Positions 10,458 through 18,851 of a stretch of DNA of 64,000 nucleotides are shown here, one piece after another. The position numbers and the translations under genes were made by a program. The first letter of the stretch is position 1; each line of letters opens with the position of its first letter. The stretch comes from Candidatus Nitrosopumilus sediminis (GTDB lineage Archaea > Thermoproteota > Nitrososphaeria > Nitrososphaerales > Nitrosopumilaceae). The notes beneath the pieces were generated by a model, which saw only the letters and a list, made by a program, of their open reading frames with translations, ran no database searches and was not told where the DNA came from. The DNA is taken from assembly GCF_000299395.1 (NCBI RefSeq), contig NC_018656.1, positions 1 through 64,000 of the forward strand. The letters are read 5' to 3'.

Positions 10458-11000
10458 TTGCTTCTTGTTGTTGATAATGGTTCCATTTATACAAAAAAAT
10501 TAACTGATTTTTTAACCCAAAAAAATATTTCATTTGAAAAGCAATCTCCGCAACTTCTAAACTTGGATTTACTCTCAAACTATGATTCTTTCATTATTTC
10601 TGGTAGGCGAAAAAATGAAAAAAAGATTAATGAAATCAATTCCAAAATCATTATACATTGTATTAAAAATAATAGCAAATTACTGGGAATTTGTTATGGT
10701 GCAGAGATTTTAGCCCTTACTTTAGGTGGCACGATTAGAAAAATTCCTTCTCTTCAAAAAGGAAATGAATCAATAGAAATTATAAGAGAAAATTCTATTT
10801 GTAAGAATTCCATAAATGTTTTTGAAAGTCACAGCTTTGAGATATCTAAATTACCTTCTATCTTAATTCCACTAGCAAAATCAAAGAATTGCAAATATGA
10901 AATTATTCAATATGAAAAAAAACCGATTTTTGGAACTCAATTTCATCCTGAAATGAGCAAAGATGGTAATGACTTAATTGAAAGTTTCTGTTTACTCTGA
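10458..11000 (+). CDS. Class I glutamine amidotransferase, GuaAa-like
   Basis: A stand-alone glutaminase domain of 180 residues. The nucleophile Cys sits in LLGICYGAEILAL, and the His-Glu pair in GTQFHPEM. The N-terminus (LLVVDNGSIYTKKL) resembles the separate amidotransferase subunit of archaeal GMP synthase. The oxyanion strand reads FIISGRRKNEKK rather than the usual SGGP, so GMP synthase membership is uncertain. The TTG start at 10458 follows the UPF0182 stop codon with no gap. No matching synthetase domain lies nearby, so the ammonia acceptor is unknown. Confidence 0.75.
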   Translation: MLLVVDNGSIYTKKLTDFLTQKNISFEKQSPQLLNLDLLSNYDSFIISGRRKNEKKINEINSKIIIHCIKNNSKLLGICYGAEILALTLGGTIRKIPSLQKGNESIEIIRENSICKNSINVFESHSFEISKLPSILIPLAKSKNCKYEIIQYEKKPIFGTQFHPEMSKDGNDLIESFCLL

Positions 11001-11034
11001 TTGATTTTAATAACTCTCCAAATTTCTTAATTTT

Positions 11035-11997
11035 ATGGAAGAAGAAAACCATGAATTGTTGTTACCCCTTGTAGATGATGAAAATATCTGCCTCCCATTA
11101 CCAATTAATGTAGTATCAAAATATTGGAATGTAGATTTACCTATGGCAGAAGCTATAGAATCCTCAAAAAAATATTCTGGATTTGATGGTAGTATTCTAA
11201 TTGAGGGAATAGAATTAGCAGAAAGACATGGATTAACATGCAAAATAATCCATTCATCATTATCTGAACTAAAAAAGATTATTGATTTAGGAATTCCTCC
11301 AATTGTAATTCTTCCAGGAATTCCAGAAATTACACAACACGCTTCTGTAATTACTGGCTATGATAAAGTGGAAAAAACAATTCTCCATTACATTCAAAAA
11401 GGAAATCAAGAGGGTGAACAACAGGAAGGTGCAATTCCTGAAGATATTTTTGATAAAGAATGGTCTGAAGAAGGAAGATTAATGATAATTTTGGCTCCAT
11501 CTGACATTTTATCTTCTGCAGAACTGAAAAATAATTCAAATGAAAAATCAAATCGACTGTGCCTCATTTCTGAAAAACAAAATATTTTAAAAAATGAAAC
11601 TGAAGCATTTGAATCATTAAAACGAGCTTTAGAACTTGATGGAAATAATCTAACAGCACTTTATCTATTTGGTGCAATGTTTAATGCTCAAAATTCTCCT
11701 GAATGCATAAAATATTATGAGAAATGCTTGCAAATCAACAATAACTCATATTTGACCTATAATGGTCTGGGAAATTTCTATCTTAAGACAGGTCAATTTG
11801 ATAAAGCAGAAAATTCTTACAATAAAGCAATTAAAATTAATCCAAAACGTTCTGCAAAAATATACAAAAATCGTGCTTTTCTTAGGGAAAAACAAAATAA
11901 GAATTCTGATGCAAAAGATGATCTTAAAAATTATTTAAAATATTATCCTAAAGCTCCTGATAGGGGTATAATAGAACAAGCAATTAGGGAATTATAA
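11035..11997 (+). CDS. C39-peptidase-like domain fused to TPR repeats
   Basis: Residues 1-150 resemble a C39-like papain fold. There is a candidate nucleophile Cys19 (ENICLPLPINVVSKYW) and a His102 in QHASVITGYD, the usual C39 His context. The normal Gln and CGP signature around the Cys is absent, so activity is doubtful. Residues 190-310 form about three TPR repeats (for example GNFYLKTGQFDKAENSYNKAIKINP). There is no signal peptide or membrane segment, so it is probably cytoplasmic. It lies 34 bp after the amidotransferase gene. It could be a protease, a non-catalytic peptide-binding protein or a scaffold. Confidence 0.65.
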   Translation: MEEENHELLLPLVDDENICLPLPINVVSKYWNVDLPMAEAIESSKKYSGFDGSILIEGIELAERHGLTCKIIHSSLSELKKIIDLGIPPIVILPGIPEITQHASVITGYDKVEKTILHYIQKGNQEGEQQEGAIPEDIFDKEWSEEGRLMIILAPSDILSSAELKNNSNEKSNRLCLISEKQNILKNETEAFESLKRALELDGNNLTALYLFGAMFNAQNSPECIKYYEKCLQINNNSYLTYNGLGNFYLKTGQFDKAENSYNKAIKINPKRSAKIYKNRAFLREKQNKNSDAKDDLKNYLKYYPKAPDRGIIEQAIREL

Positions 11998-12071
11998 TGC
12001 GGAGTGCGGGATTTGAACCCGCGGCCTTCAGCTTGGGAAGCTGACGTCATACCAGACTAAACTAACTCCGC
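11998..12071 (-). tRNA. tRNA-Gly(CCC)
   Basis: On the minus strand the acceptor stem is GCGGAGT/ACTCCGC, the T arm GCGGG-TTCAAAT-CCCGC, and the anticodon stem TCAGC/GCTGA with loop TTCCCAA. The anticodon is CCC, which reads GGG. The discriminator is A and CCA is not encoded. There is no intron. The 3' end abuts the stop codon of the TPR gene at 11997. Confidence 0.95.
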
Positions 12072-12095
12072 CTAGAAGAAATTCATTGACTATGA

Positions 12096-12103
12096 TTAAA
12101 TAT
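12096..12103. promoter_or_regulatory. TATA (box A)-like element shared by tRNA-Gly and the small zinc-ribbon gene
   Basis: TTAAATAT lies about 28 bases upstream of the tRNA-Gly 5' end on one side and about 24 bases before the ATG at 12124 on the other. Both distances suit an archaeal TATA box, and the reverse complement is also TATA-like. One element may therefore serve both directions, with a leaderless mRNA for the zinc-ribbon gene. This is inferred from spacing. Confidence 0.45.
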
Positions 12104-12123
12104 CTTAATTCATAAACAAAAAC

Positions 12124-12297
12124 ATGGATGCAAGATGTCCTGAATGTGAAAAGGTCGCAATACTAGATGATGATATCACTAATGTAAAATGCCCTCATTG
12201 TAACTTTGAAGCAGATTATGAATCATACCTTGAAATTATGAAAGATCAAGCTATTAACATGTCGTCTGATTATATTCCAGATAGACCTGGATTTTAA
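12124..12297 (+). CDS. Small zinc-ribbon protein, 57 aa
   Basis: Encodes 57 residues starting MDARCPECEKVAILDDD, with a second pair CPHCNFEADYESY. The two CxxC pairs form a one-ribbon zinc fold. A TATA-like box sits about 24 bases upstream of the ATG. Its stop codon is directly next to the stop codon of the convergent gene at 12298. Stand-alone ribbons of this kind often belong to transcription or translation factors, but I cannot assign this one. Confidence 0.75.
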   Translation: MDARCPECEKVAILDDDITNVKCPHCNFEADYESYLEIMKDQAINMSSDYIPDRPGF

Positions 12298-12420
12298 TTA
12301 CCAATAATTTCCTTTATCTGAGCAATCTAAATGAGCTCCACAATTAGGACAAAACATATGACATGCTTGCATATCTACCATCTTATTATCACATCTCGGA
12401 CATCTGATCTCTTCAGCCAT
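12298..12420 (-). CDS. Very small zinc-ribbon protein, 40 aa
   Basis: Encodes 40 residues starting MAEEIRCPRCDNKMVDMQ, with a second pair CPNCGAHLDC. The CxxC...CxxC arrangement indicates one zinc site. A TATA-like stretch (ATTTTTAAAT on the minus strand, near 12440-12450) lies upstream. It is convergent with the 57-aa zinc-ribbon gene with no gap. Function unknown. Confidence 0.7.
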   Translation of the reverse strand: MAEEIRCPRCDNKMVDMQACHMFCPNCGAHLDCSDKGNYW

Positions 12421-12494
12421 GCCTATCATTGTTAATCTTGATTTAAAAATAATGTCCAAAGGTTAATTAGTCGTTCAACTTTTTTTTGGAATAA

Positions 12495-12896
12495 TTGGCA
12501 AACTTCAAACTTACAATATCTGATATTAAGGGAAAGTCTGTTTCAAAAGAACTCAAAGACAGTGATGCTAATCCTCTATTAGGATTACAATTAGGAAATG
12601 AAACTGATGCATCAGTTGTTGGATTAACTGGAAAATTAAAACTTACTGGAGGTAGTGACAAATCTGGCGTTCCAATGAGAAACGATGTTCATGGTGCTGC
12701 AAGAAAAAAAGTTTTACTTTCTCGAGGTGTTGGTTTACAAGATGCAGAATATGGACAAAGAAAAAGAAAATTGATGCGTGGAAATACTATATCAGAAGAA
12801 ATCTATCAAGTAAATTGTAAATTTGATGGAGAATTACCAGCTGAAGCTCCTACTGAAGAAGCTGTAGAAGAAAAAACTGAAGATAAAAAAGAATAA
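12495..12896 (+). CDS. rps6e: 30S ribosomal protein S6e
   Basis: Archaeal/eukaryotic small-subunit protein. The core reads ANFKLTISDIKGKSVSKEL, then GLTGKLKLTGGSDKSGVPM and RKRKLMRGNTISEEIYQVN, which are S6e hallmarks. At 133 residues it is of archaeal length, with an acidic Glu/Lys-rich tail. Translation starts on TTG at 12495; no ATG is available before the conserved N-terminus. It is followed 31 bp later by the aIF2 gamma gene, a grouping common in archaea. Confidence 0.94.
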   Translation: MANFKLTISDIKGKSVSKELKDSDANPLLGLQLGNETDASVVGLTGKLKLTGGSDKSGVPMRNDVHGAARKKVLLSRGVGLQDAEYGQRKRKLMRGNTISEEIYQVNCKFDGELPAEAPTEEAVEEKTEDKKE

Positions 12897-12927
12897 CTTA
12901 ACATATACCGATTCTACTTTTTGACTC

Positions 12928-14190
12928 ATGCATTGGAGAGAAACCCTTCCTGATTGGTACATCAAAAAATACGGTCATCAACCATGTGTTAACATTGGTA
13001 CTGCTGGTCACGTAGATCATGGAAAAACAACTCTAATTCAGGCTTTAAGTGGCTCATGGACTAGTGTCCATAGTCAAGAACTAAAACGTGGAATTACTAT
13101 ACGCGTTGGTTATTCTGATGCAGCTTTTTACAAATGTAAAAAATGCGAAGAACCTCTAGGATATTCTACAACCCCAAAATGTAATAATTGTGGAAAAGAA
13201 AGTGAACTATCTCGAGTCGTTAGTTTTGTAGATAGTCCTGGACACGAAAGTCTTATGGCAAACATGCTTTCAGGTTCTGCATTAATGGATGGAGCTTTAC
13301 TCTTAGTTGCAGCAAATGAAAAAGTTCCTAGACCTCAAACAAAAGAACATCTTTTGGCTCTTCAAACACTTGGAATCCAACAAATTGTGGTTGTACAAAA
13401 TAAAGTTGATTTACTTTCTTACAATGAAGCTCTTAAAAATTATCAAGAAATTACAAAATTTGTAAAAGGAACACATGCCGCAAAGGCACCTGTAATCCCA
13501 ATCTCTGCACAATCTGGATTAAACATAGATGCATTAATTGGCGCTATTGAATCTACAATAAAAACTCCTGATAGAGATGAGAAAGCAGATGCTGTAATGC
13601 ATGTTTTACGTTCGTTTGATGTAAACAAACCTGGAATAAAATTAAAAGATATCAAAGGTGGTGTAATTGGTGGAAGTCTTACTCAAGGTGTTTTCAATAT
13701 TGGTGATGAAATTGAGATCAAACCTGGTATAATGAATGAAAAGAAAAAGACTTACGAACCACTTTTAACAGAAATTACTTCACTTGGAACAGCAGCAGGA
13801 ATTGTCGAATCTGTGAAACCAGGTGGTTTGGTTGCTATTGGTACAAAACTAGATCCTTCAATGACTAGAAGTGACTCATTCATTGGCTCAGTAATTGGTA
13901 AACCTGGAACACTACCTGAAAATTCCACTTTACTAAAACTAGAAGTAAACTTGTTTGATTCTGCAGTAGGTACAACTGAAGATGTAAAGGTTCAACCAAT
14001 CTCAGCTGGAGAATTACTTCGACTTAACATTGGTACTGCTCCAGTTTTAGGCAAAGTTACTAAGATTAAATCAAAAAATATTGAAATTGAACTAAGAAGA
14101 CCTGCATGTATATTTGAAGGTGGTAATGTAGCAATAAGTAGAAGAATTGCTGAAAGATGGAGACTTATCGGTGCAGGAATAGTTGGTTGA
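12928..14190 (+). CDS. eif2g: Translation initiation factor aIF2 subunit gamma
   Basis: GTPase subunit of aIF2, which brings initiator Met-tRNA to the small ribosomal subunit. Visible motifs are G1 GTAGHVDHGKTTL, a zinc knuckle (CKKC...CNNC), G3 DSPGHE, G4 NKVD and G5 SAQSG, followed by two beta-barrel domains. At 420 residues it is normal length. The alpha subunit is encoded at 17396-18193 on the other strand. The stop codon overlaps the start of the PIN gene. Confidence 0.97.
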   Translation: MHWRETLPDWYIKKYGHQPCVNIGTAGHVDHGKTTLIQALSGSWTSVHSQELKRGITIRVGYSDAAFYKCKKCEEPLGYSTTPKCNNCGKESELSRVVSFVDSPGHESLMANMLSGSALMDGALLLVAANEKVPRPQTKEHLLALQTLGIQQIVVVQNKVDLLSYNEALKNYQEITKFVKGTHAAKAPVIPISAQSGLNIDALIGAIESTIKTPDRDEKADAVMHVLRSFDVNKPGIKLKDIKGGVIGGSLTQGVFNIGDEIEIKPGIMNEKKKTYEPLLTEITSLGTAAGIVESVKPGGLVAIGTKLDPSMTRSDSFIGSVIGKPGTLPENSTLLKLEVNLFDSAVGTTEDVKVQPISAGELLRLNIGTAPVLGKVTKIKSKNIEIELRRPACIFEGGNVAISRRIAERWRLIGAGIVG

Positions 14191-14551
14191 AGTAATCTGT
14201 GACACAAATTTTTTAATTCATCTAGCAACTAAAAGAATCAAAAATTTAGATAATCTAGATGTAGAGATAGGCCAAGTTACATTTGTTGTACCCCAAGTTG
14301 TAAAAAATGAATTACTAGAATTAAAAAAAAAGCCTGAAAAGACACAAGATATTCAATCAACTCTAAATTATATCAGAAATTTCAAAATTATTCCCATACT
14401 TGGTTCATTTGCTGATAAAGAACTAATAGATTACGTTTCAAAAAATAGAGTAATTGTTGCTACAATGGATAAAGAATTAAAGAAGCAGATTAAAAATAAT
14501 GGAAGTTCAATTATGTCTTTTTCAAATGATAAAATAATTTTGGAATCTTAG
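14183..14551 (+). CDS. PIN-domain nuclease, Fcf1/Utp24-like
   Basis: A single PIN domain of 122 residues. Acidic catalytic residues are seen in VICDTNFLIHL, PQVVKNELLELKKK and VIVATMDKELKKQI. Probable TTG start at 14183, overlapping the aIF2 gamma stop by 8 bp, which implies coupled translation. No antitoxin gene is adjacent. In many archaea a PIN protein related to the rRNA-processing nuclease Fcf1/Utp24 sits directly after eif2g, so a role in rRNA maturation is more likely than a toxin role. That role is inferred from context. Confidence 0.82.
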   Translation: MVEVICDTNFLIHLATKRIKNLDNLDVEIGQVTFVVPQVVKNELLELKKKPEKTQDIQSTLNYIRNFKIIPILGSFADKELIDYVSKNRVIVATMDKELKKQIKNNGSSIMSFSNDKIILES

Positions 14552-14586
14552 AAATATTTAAGATTGAGTAGTTATCAATAATTTTT

Positions 14587-15039
14587 ATGACTTTGAGTTT
14601 AGAAAGTAAAGCATTTGAAAATGGTGGAGCTATTCCAAAAAAATATGGTTACAAACATGGAAACATTAGTCCTCCTTTAACAATAAATGAAATTCCAGAA
14701 AATACTGTCTCTCTTGTTTTGATAATGGATGATCCTGATGCTATGGGAGCTGTTGGGAAAGTTTGGGTGCATTGGGTTGTATGGAATATTGATCCTGAAA
14801 ATACTGAATTTAAAGAAAATTCGATTCCATCAGATTGTATAGAAGGTGAAACTGATTTTGGAGAAATTGGTTATGGGGGACCTGCTCCTCCCGACAAGGA
14901 ACATACCTATATTTTCAAATTATATGCATTAGATCAAAAATTAGATAATAAAACAGGTTCAAGTAAAAAAGAAATTGAATTAGCAATGAAAAATCATATA
15001 ATTGAAGAAACCTTACTCCAAGGTAGATACGCTCCATAA
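14587..15039 (+). CDS. PEBP / YbhB-YbcL family protein
   Basis: Phosphatidylethanolamine-binding-protein fold, 150 residues. Ligand-pocket motifs are present: LVLIMDDPDAMGAVGKVWVHWVVWNI and GYGGPAPPDKEHTYIF. Family members bind small anionic or lipid ligands, and the bacterial and archaeal cytoplasmic ones have no firm function. No signal peptide. It starts 35 bp after the PIN gene. Confidence 0.9.
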   Translation: MTLSLESKAFENGGAIPKKYGYKHGNISPPLTINEIPENTVSLVLIMDDPDAMGAVGKVWVHWVVWNIDPENTEFKENSIPSDCIEGETDFGEIGYGGPAPPDKEHTYIFKLYALDQKLDNKTGSSKKEIELAMKNHIIEETLLQGRYAP

Positions 15040-15103
15040 TTCAATGACAAATCTTCAATCTTTTATACAAAGAGTAATAAACAAAGTTTTTTGAAAATTA
15101 ATT

Positions 15104-17242
15104 ATGCTATCTAATACAAAACTTTTATCTGTTGGTACCTTTGACTTTAAATTAAATCATCTTTTAGTTATTGGAGTTTTAATTTTATCATTTAGCATAT
15201 CATTTTTACTTCGTTCACAACCTGCTGATTTTGGTTTTGAGTTAAATGAATTTGATCCTTTTTTTAATTATAGAGCAACACAATATGTAGTAGATAATGG
15301 ATTGAGTGATTATTTTGAATGGAGAGATAATCTTAGTTGGTATCCTGCAGGTAGAGATGTTTCAACAACTTCTCAAGTAATTCTTCACTTAACAGCTGCT
15401 TATACATATTGGATTTTTGGTGGAGGGATGAATCTATATGATTTCACAATTCTGCTTCCTGTAATATTTGCATCATTGTCAGCGATTGTAATTTTTGCTT
15501 TAGTTAGAGTAATTGGTGGTACAACTGCTGGATTATTTGCATCTCTTTTATTTTCTGTTTCAATTCCTCTATTAATCCGGAGTCCAATTGGATGGTTCAA
15601 ATCTGAACCTTTGGGGATATTTTTTAGCCTTTTAGCAGTATATTTTCTTCTAAGTGGAATTAATTCACAAAATAAAAAAATAGCAATTATAAAACTTGCA
15701 AGTGCTGGAATTTTTACTAGTTTTTCTATCTCTGCATGGGGAGGCAATCAATTCTTTATTATTCCAATTGGAATTTTCTTTCTTACACTACCTTTTTTGA
15801 GAACAGATCATAGATTCATAATATGGGCAATTCCTGTTTATACGGTTACAACAATTTTAGTATCATTAGGATTTGAAAGAGTTAGTTCAAATTTTATTTT
15901 TGGATTAGGAGGTATTTCTATTATAATACCTACAGTATTTTTAGTTTTTTGCATTTTCATTCAAAATAAAAGTTCAAACAACAAAACAAGAAATGGTTTG
16001 TTATTTTTACTTGCACTTTTAGTAATTGCACCTACTATACTGTTGATAAATTCTGACTCTCAATTTTTGCCTTTACCTAGTCATAGATATCTTAATGCAC
16101 TAAATCCATTTTTAACAACAACTGATGCATTAGTTGATTCTGTATCAGAGCATGCAACAACAACAATAGCACAATCATTTTTATTTCATTCTGTATTAAT
16201 GATTTTCTCATCTATTGGAATATGGTTACTTGTTAAAAATATTCAAATTAAAAATTTTGGTTTTATTAAAAATGATATGTTGTCATTTTCATTAATTTTA
16301 GGTCTTGTAGGAGTTTATGTAAGTTCAACTTTTCTTAGATTAGAAGTTTTTGCATCAATTGGAATAATAATTTTAGCATCTTTGGGATTAACTATGTTGA
16401 CAAAAGAATTTTTCAAAAACAGATCTACATCAACAAAACCGATTAATAGATTATTAAAATTATCTTATGTTACAGGAATAATAATTCTTTTGGTAATCCC
16501 AATGATTTATCCTATAGGATCAACACCATCAACTATTGCAAATATCCCTCCCACAATAATGAATGGAGGAACATCTTATCAAATTGCTACCAATGATTGG
16601 TTAGATGCTTTAGAATGGATAAAAGATAATACTCCTAAAGATGCTGTTGTTGCGGCATGGTGGGATTATGGTTATTGGATTTCTACAATGGGTGAAAGAG
16701 CAACATTGGCAGATAACTCTACAATTTATACACATATTATTGAAAATATTGCTAAAATGCTACTTAGTAATCCTGACACTGCTTGGAATGCTCTTAATGA
16801 AATGCAAGCTGATTATGTACTGATTTTCATATCTGGAGAAAAATTGAATATAGATACACCTGAGTCATATTACATTTTATCTGGAGGTGGTGATGAATCC
16901 AAAAAACAGTGGTTTATGAAAATTGCAGGCTATGATCTTTCAAAATATTTGGAATCAGATGGTATTAGTGGAACTGAATATTTTTGGAATGAAACTTTAC
17001 TTGGAAAAATGACTCCCTTTTCTCTATTAGGTTATGTTAATCCTAATAATCCTAATCAACAATCTTCTACACTTGTTCCAGGAATGATTGGTGTCTATGA
17101 AAAAGATATCAAATTACCTTCTGATGGAGATGGACCTTTAAGATTAGTCTATGCATCTTCAAGTTTTACTGAAGAAAAAGTTGGACCAATGCTTGGTATT
17201 TTTATTTATGAAGTAAACAAAGATTACAAACCTTTATCCTAA
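15104..17242 (+). CDS. aglB: Oligosaccharyltransferase AglB (STT3 family)
   Basis: Transfers lipid-linked glycans to Asn residues of exported proteins on the outer face of the membrane. The N-terminal two thirds contain roughly 12-13 membrane segments. The first external loop has the acidic motif NEFDPFFNYRATQYV, and the hallmark WWDYGYW is at about residue 519 in AAWWDYGYWISTMGERA. A soluble C-terminal domain follows. At 712 residues it is within the archaeal range. Its stop codon overlaps the convergent nop10 stop by 4 bp. It is the likely user of glycans made in islands such as 54.9-62.2 kb. Confidence 0.94.
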   Translation: MLSNTKLLSVGTFDFKLNHLLVIGVLILSFSISFLLRSQPADFGFELNEFDPFFNYRATQYVVDNGLSDYFEWRDNLSWYPAGRDVSTTSQVILHLTAAYTYWIFGGGMNLYDFTILLPVIFASLSAIVIFALVRVIGGTTAGLFASLLFSVSIPLLIRSPIGWFKSEPLGIFFSLLAVYFLLSGINSQNKKIAIIKLASAGIFTSFSISAWGGNQFFIIPIGIFFLTLPFLRTDHRFIIWAIPVYTVTTILVSLGFERVSSNFIFGLGGISIIIPTVFLVFCIFIQNKSSNNKTRNGLLFLLALLVIAPTILLINSDSQFLPLPSHRYLNALNPFLTTTDALVDSVSEHATTTIAQSFLFHSVLMIFSSIGIWLLVKNIQIKNFGFIKNDMLSFSLILGLVGVYVSSTFLRLEVFASIGIIILASLGLTMLTKEFFKNRSTSTKPINRLLKLSYVTGIIILLVIPMIYPIGSTPSTIANIPPTIMNGGTSYQIATNDWLDALEWIKDNTPKDAVVAAWWDYGYWISTMGERATLADNSTIYTHIIENIAKMLLSNPDTAWNALNEMQADYVLIFISGEKLNIDTPESYYILSGGGDESKKQWFMKIAGYDLSKYLESDGISGTEYFWNETLLGKMTPFSLLGYVNPNNPNQQSSTLVPGMIGVYEKDIKLPSDGDGPLRLVYASSSFTEEKVGPMLGIFIYEVNKDYKPLS

Positions 17243-17394
17243 GAATATCTTTCAGCTAATCTATATCTCATGTATTTATCATCTGGTGAAAATTTAGCAG
17301 GGTGTACTGAAACTGTTTCTTCACTACATTTGGGACATTTTTCCTTTAGTGTATAATGATAACATTTAGAACATTTTCTAAGCAAAAATCTCAT
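17239..17394 (-). CDS. nop10: Ribosome biogenesis protein Nop10 (H/ACA RNP)
   Basis: A 51-residue protein of the H/ACA pseudouridylation complex, acting with Cbf5, Gar1 and L7Ae. The sequence begins MRFLLRKCSKCYHYTLKEKC, continues with PKCSEET, and ends with HPAKFSPDDKYMRYRLAERYS. The zinc site (CSKC...CPKC) and the PAKFSPDDKY helix are the Nop10 signature. It starts one base after the stop codon of aIF2 alpha, the usual archaeal pairing. The tail overlaps the aglB stop by 4 bp. Confidence 0.93.
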   Translation of the reverse strand: MRFLLRKCSKCYHYTLKEKCPKCSEETVSVHPAKFSPDDKYMRYRLAERYS

Positions 17395-17395
17395 T

Positions 17396-18193
17396 TTAGT
17401 TCTCTCTAGTTTTCTTTGAATCTTCCCTAGTAAATTTGAATGTGCCTTTTTTCTTTTCTATATTGGTCTCAATCTCTTCAATAATTGGTTTTAATAATTT
17501 CTCGGCTGATTTAAAATCTTCAGAAGTAATTGACAATCTGTATTTTGGTGCTCCCAAATATGTGATATCTATAGTAGAATCCTTTTTTATTATATCTAGC
17601 AATGTTTTCTTGATTATTTCAACTCCGTCTGATTTACTATTTGTGATTTCCATAATTCCTCTAATCTCTACTGAAGGAAGTTTAATTTTTGAGCAAATAT
17701 CTTCAATTACAGTTGCTGTTTTTTTTGCAAATTTGAGTTCTTTTACAGATTCTATACCGTTTCTTGCAATAGATATGAAAGCATCATACACTGAATCAAA
17801 TTTTGAATAAATGCTATCTTCTAATTTCTCAATCTCTTCATCTGATAATTTAGCTTTTTCTTGAACATTTTGTAATAGTGTTTTGCCTTTTTCAAACTTT
17901 TTGACTTCTTTTAGTTTTTGTTTTTTCTGATCTTTTGATACTTGCTTTAAAGAGAGATCTATATCCCCCCGTTCTGCATTTACTTTTTTTACAAGAAGAA
18001 CTTTCTTTTCCCCATCTCTTACAAATCTATTTACTGATCTAATCCAACCTGGAGCAATTTCTGAAATATGTAAAAATCCTTGAATATCATCATATTCATC
18101 TAATGTGACATATGCCCCATGATCCATTACTTTGGTAATGGTTGCAAGAATAATCTCTCCTTGTTCAGGCATTTCTTGAATTTTAGTAGACAT
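17396..18193 (-). CDS. eif2a: Translation initiation factor aIF2 subunit alpha
   Basis: Alpha subunit of the aIF2 trimer. The N-terminal S1/OB domain reads PEQGEIILATITKVMDHGAYV, and the family segment LHISEIAPGWIRSVNRFVRDG follows. A helical domain and a C-terminal alpha-beta domain complete it (GAPKYRLSITSEDFKSAEKLL). At 265 residues it is normal length. It is directly followed by nop10. The usual upstream partners L44e and S27e are absent; a corrinoid adenosyltransferase gene lies 40 bp upstream on the same strand instead. Confidence 0.95.
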   Translation of the reverse strand: MSTKIQEMPEQGEIILATITKVMDHGAYVTLDEYDDIQGFLHISEIAPGWIRSVNRFVRDGEKKVLLVKKVNAERGDIDLSLKQVSKDQKKQKLKEVKKFEKGKTLLQNVQEKAKLSDEEIEKLEDSIYSKFDSVYDAFISIARNGIESVKELKFAKKTATVIEDICSKIKLPSVEIRGIMEITNSKSDGVEIIKKTLLDIIKKDSTIDITYLGAPKYRLSITSEDFKSAEKLLKPIIEEIETNIEKKKGTFKFTREDSKKTREN

Positions 18194-18233
18194 TTCTTCT
18201 AAAAATCCCTCATGCGTAAATTAATGTTGCTGG

Positions 18234-18785
18234 TTAGAAATCAATTCCTTTCTTTGCTTTGATTCCTACTTGAAATGGGTGTTTTATCTCTCTCATCTCT
18301 GTAACAAGATCAGCTTTTTCAATAACTTCGTCTTTGGCATAATTTCCTGTTAATATCAAGTCTATGTTTTTTGGCTTTGATTCAATTATGTCTAAGACAT
18401 CATCCACTGAAATTAAATTAAGATTTACAGCATAATTAATCTCATCCAAAATTACAATATCGTAGTTTCCTGATTGAATTTTTTCATTACTAATTCTAAT
18501 TGCTTCTTTTGCTACTTTTTCATGATCTTCTTTTGGGCTTTTATCATCAATTATTCCTACAAATCCTTTACCAACTGCTACCATTTCAAATTCAGGTTCT
18601 AGTCTTTTTGATGAATCCATTTCACCGTAATGCCACGAACCTTTAATGAATTGAATCATACAAGTTTTCTTTTCATATCCTGTTGCACGCAAAGCAATTC
18701 CTAAAGCTGCAGTTGTTTTTCCCTTACCTTTTCCAGTATAAACAATAGTTAAACCATCATTTTCCATAAATTGTACTTGATACAT
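18234..18785 (-). CDS. cobO: Corrinoid adenosyltransferase (CobA/CobO/BtuR type)
   Basis: Transfers the adenosyl group of ATP to cob(I)alamin or cob(I)yrinate. The P-loop is VYTGKGKGKTTAALG, and the family segment MIQFIKGSWHYGE follows. The Walker B-like DIVILDEINYAV and a C-terminal LVTEMREIKHPF also match. At 183 residues it fits the family. The start could be the Met at 18785 or the internal Met at residue 7. It is divergent from cbiA and belongs to the cobalamin block. It is oriented into eif2a, so read-through between the two is possible. Confidence 0.92.
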   Translation of the reverse strand: MYQVQFMENDGLTIVYTGKGKGKTTAALGIALRATGYEKKTCMIQFIKGSWHYGEMDSSKRLEPEFEMVAVGKGFVGIIDDKSPKEDHEKVAKEAIRISNEKIQSGNYDIVILDEINYAVNLNLISVDDVLDIIESKPKNIDLILTGNYAKDEVIEKADLVTEMREIKHPFQVGIKAKKGIDF

Positions 18786-18851
18786 CTGACTAAAAACATT
18801 GAGTATGTTTCGAATCTATCAATTTAAATAAAAAATGATCCTAGTCATGCA

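Noticed and set aside
14183-14551. PIN protein as a VapC toxin
   Set aside because: No antitoxin gene is adjacent, and the gene is coupled to aIF2 gamma, a context known for rRNA-processing PIN proteins.
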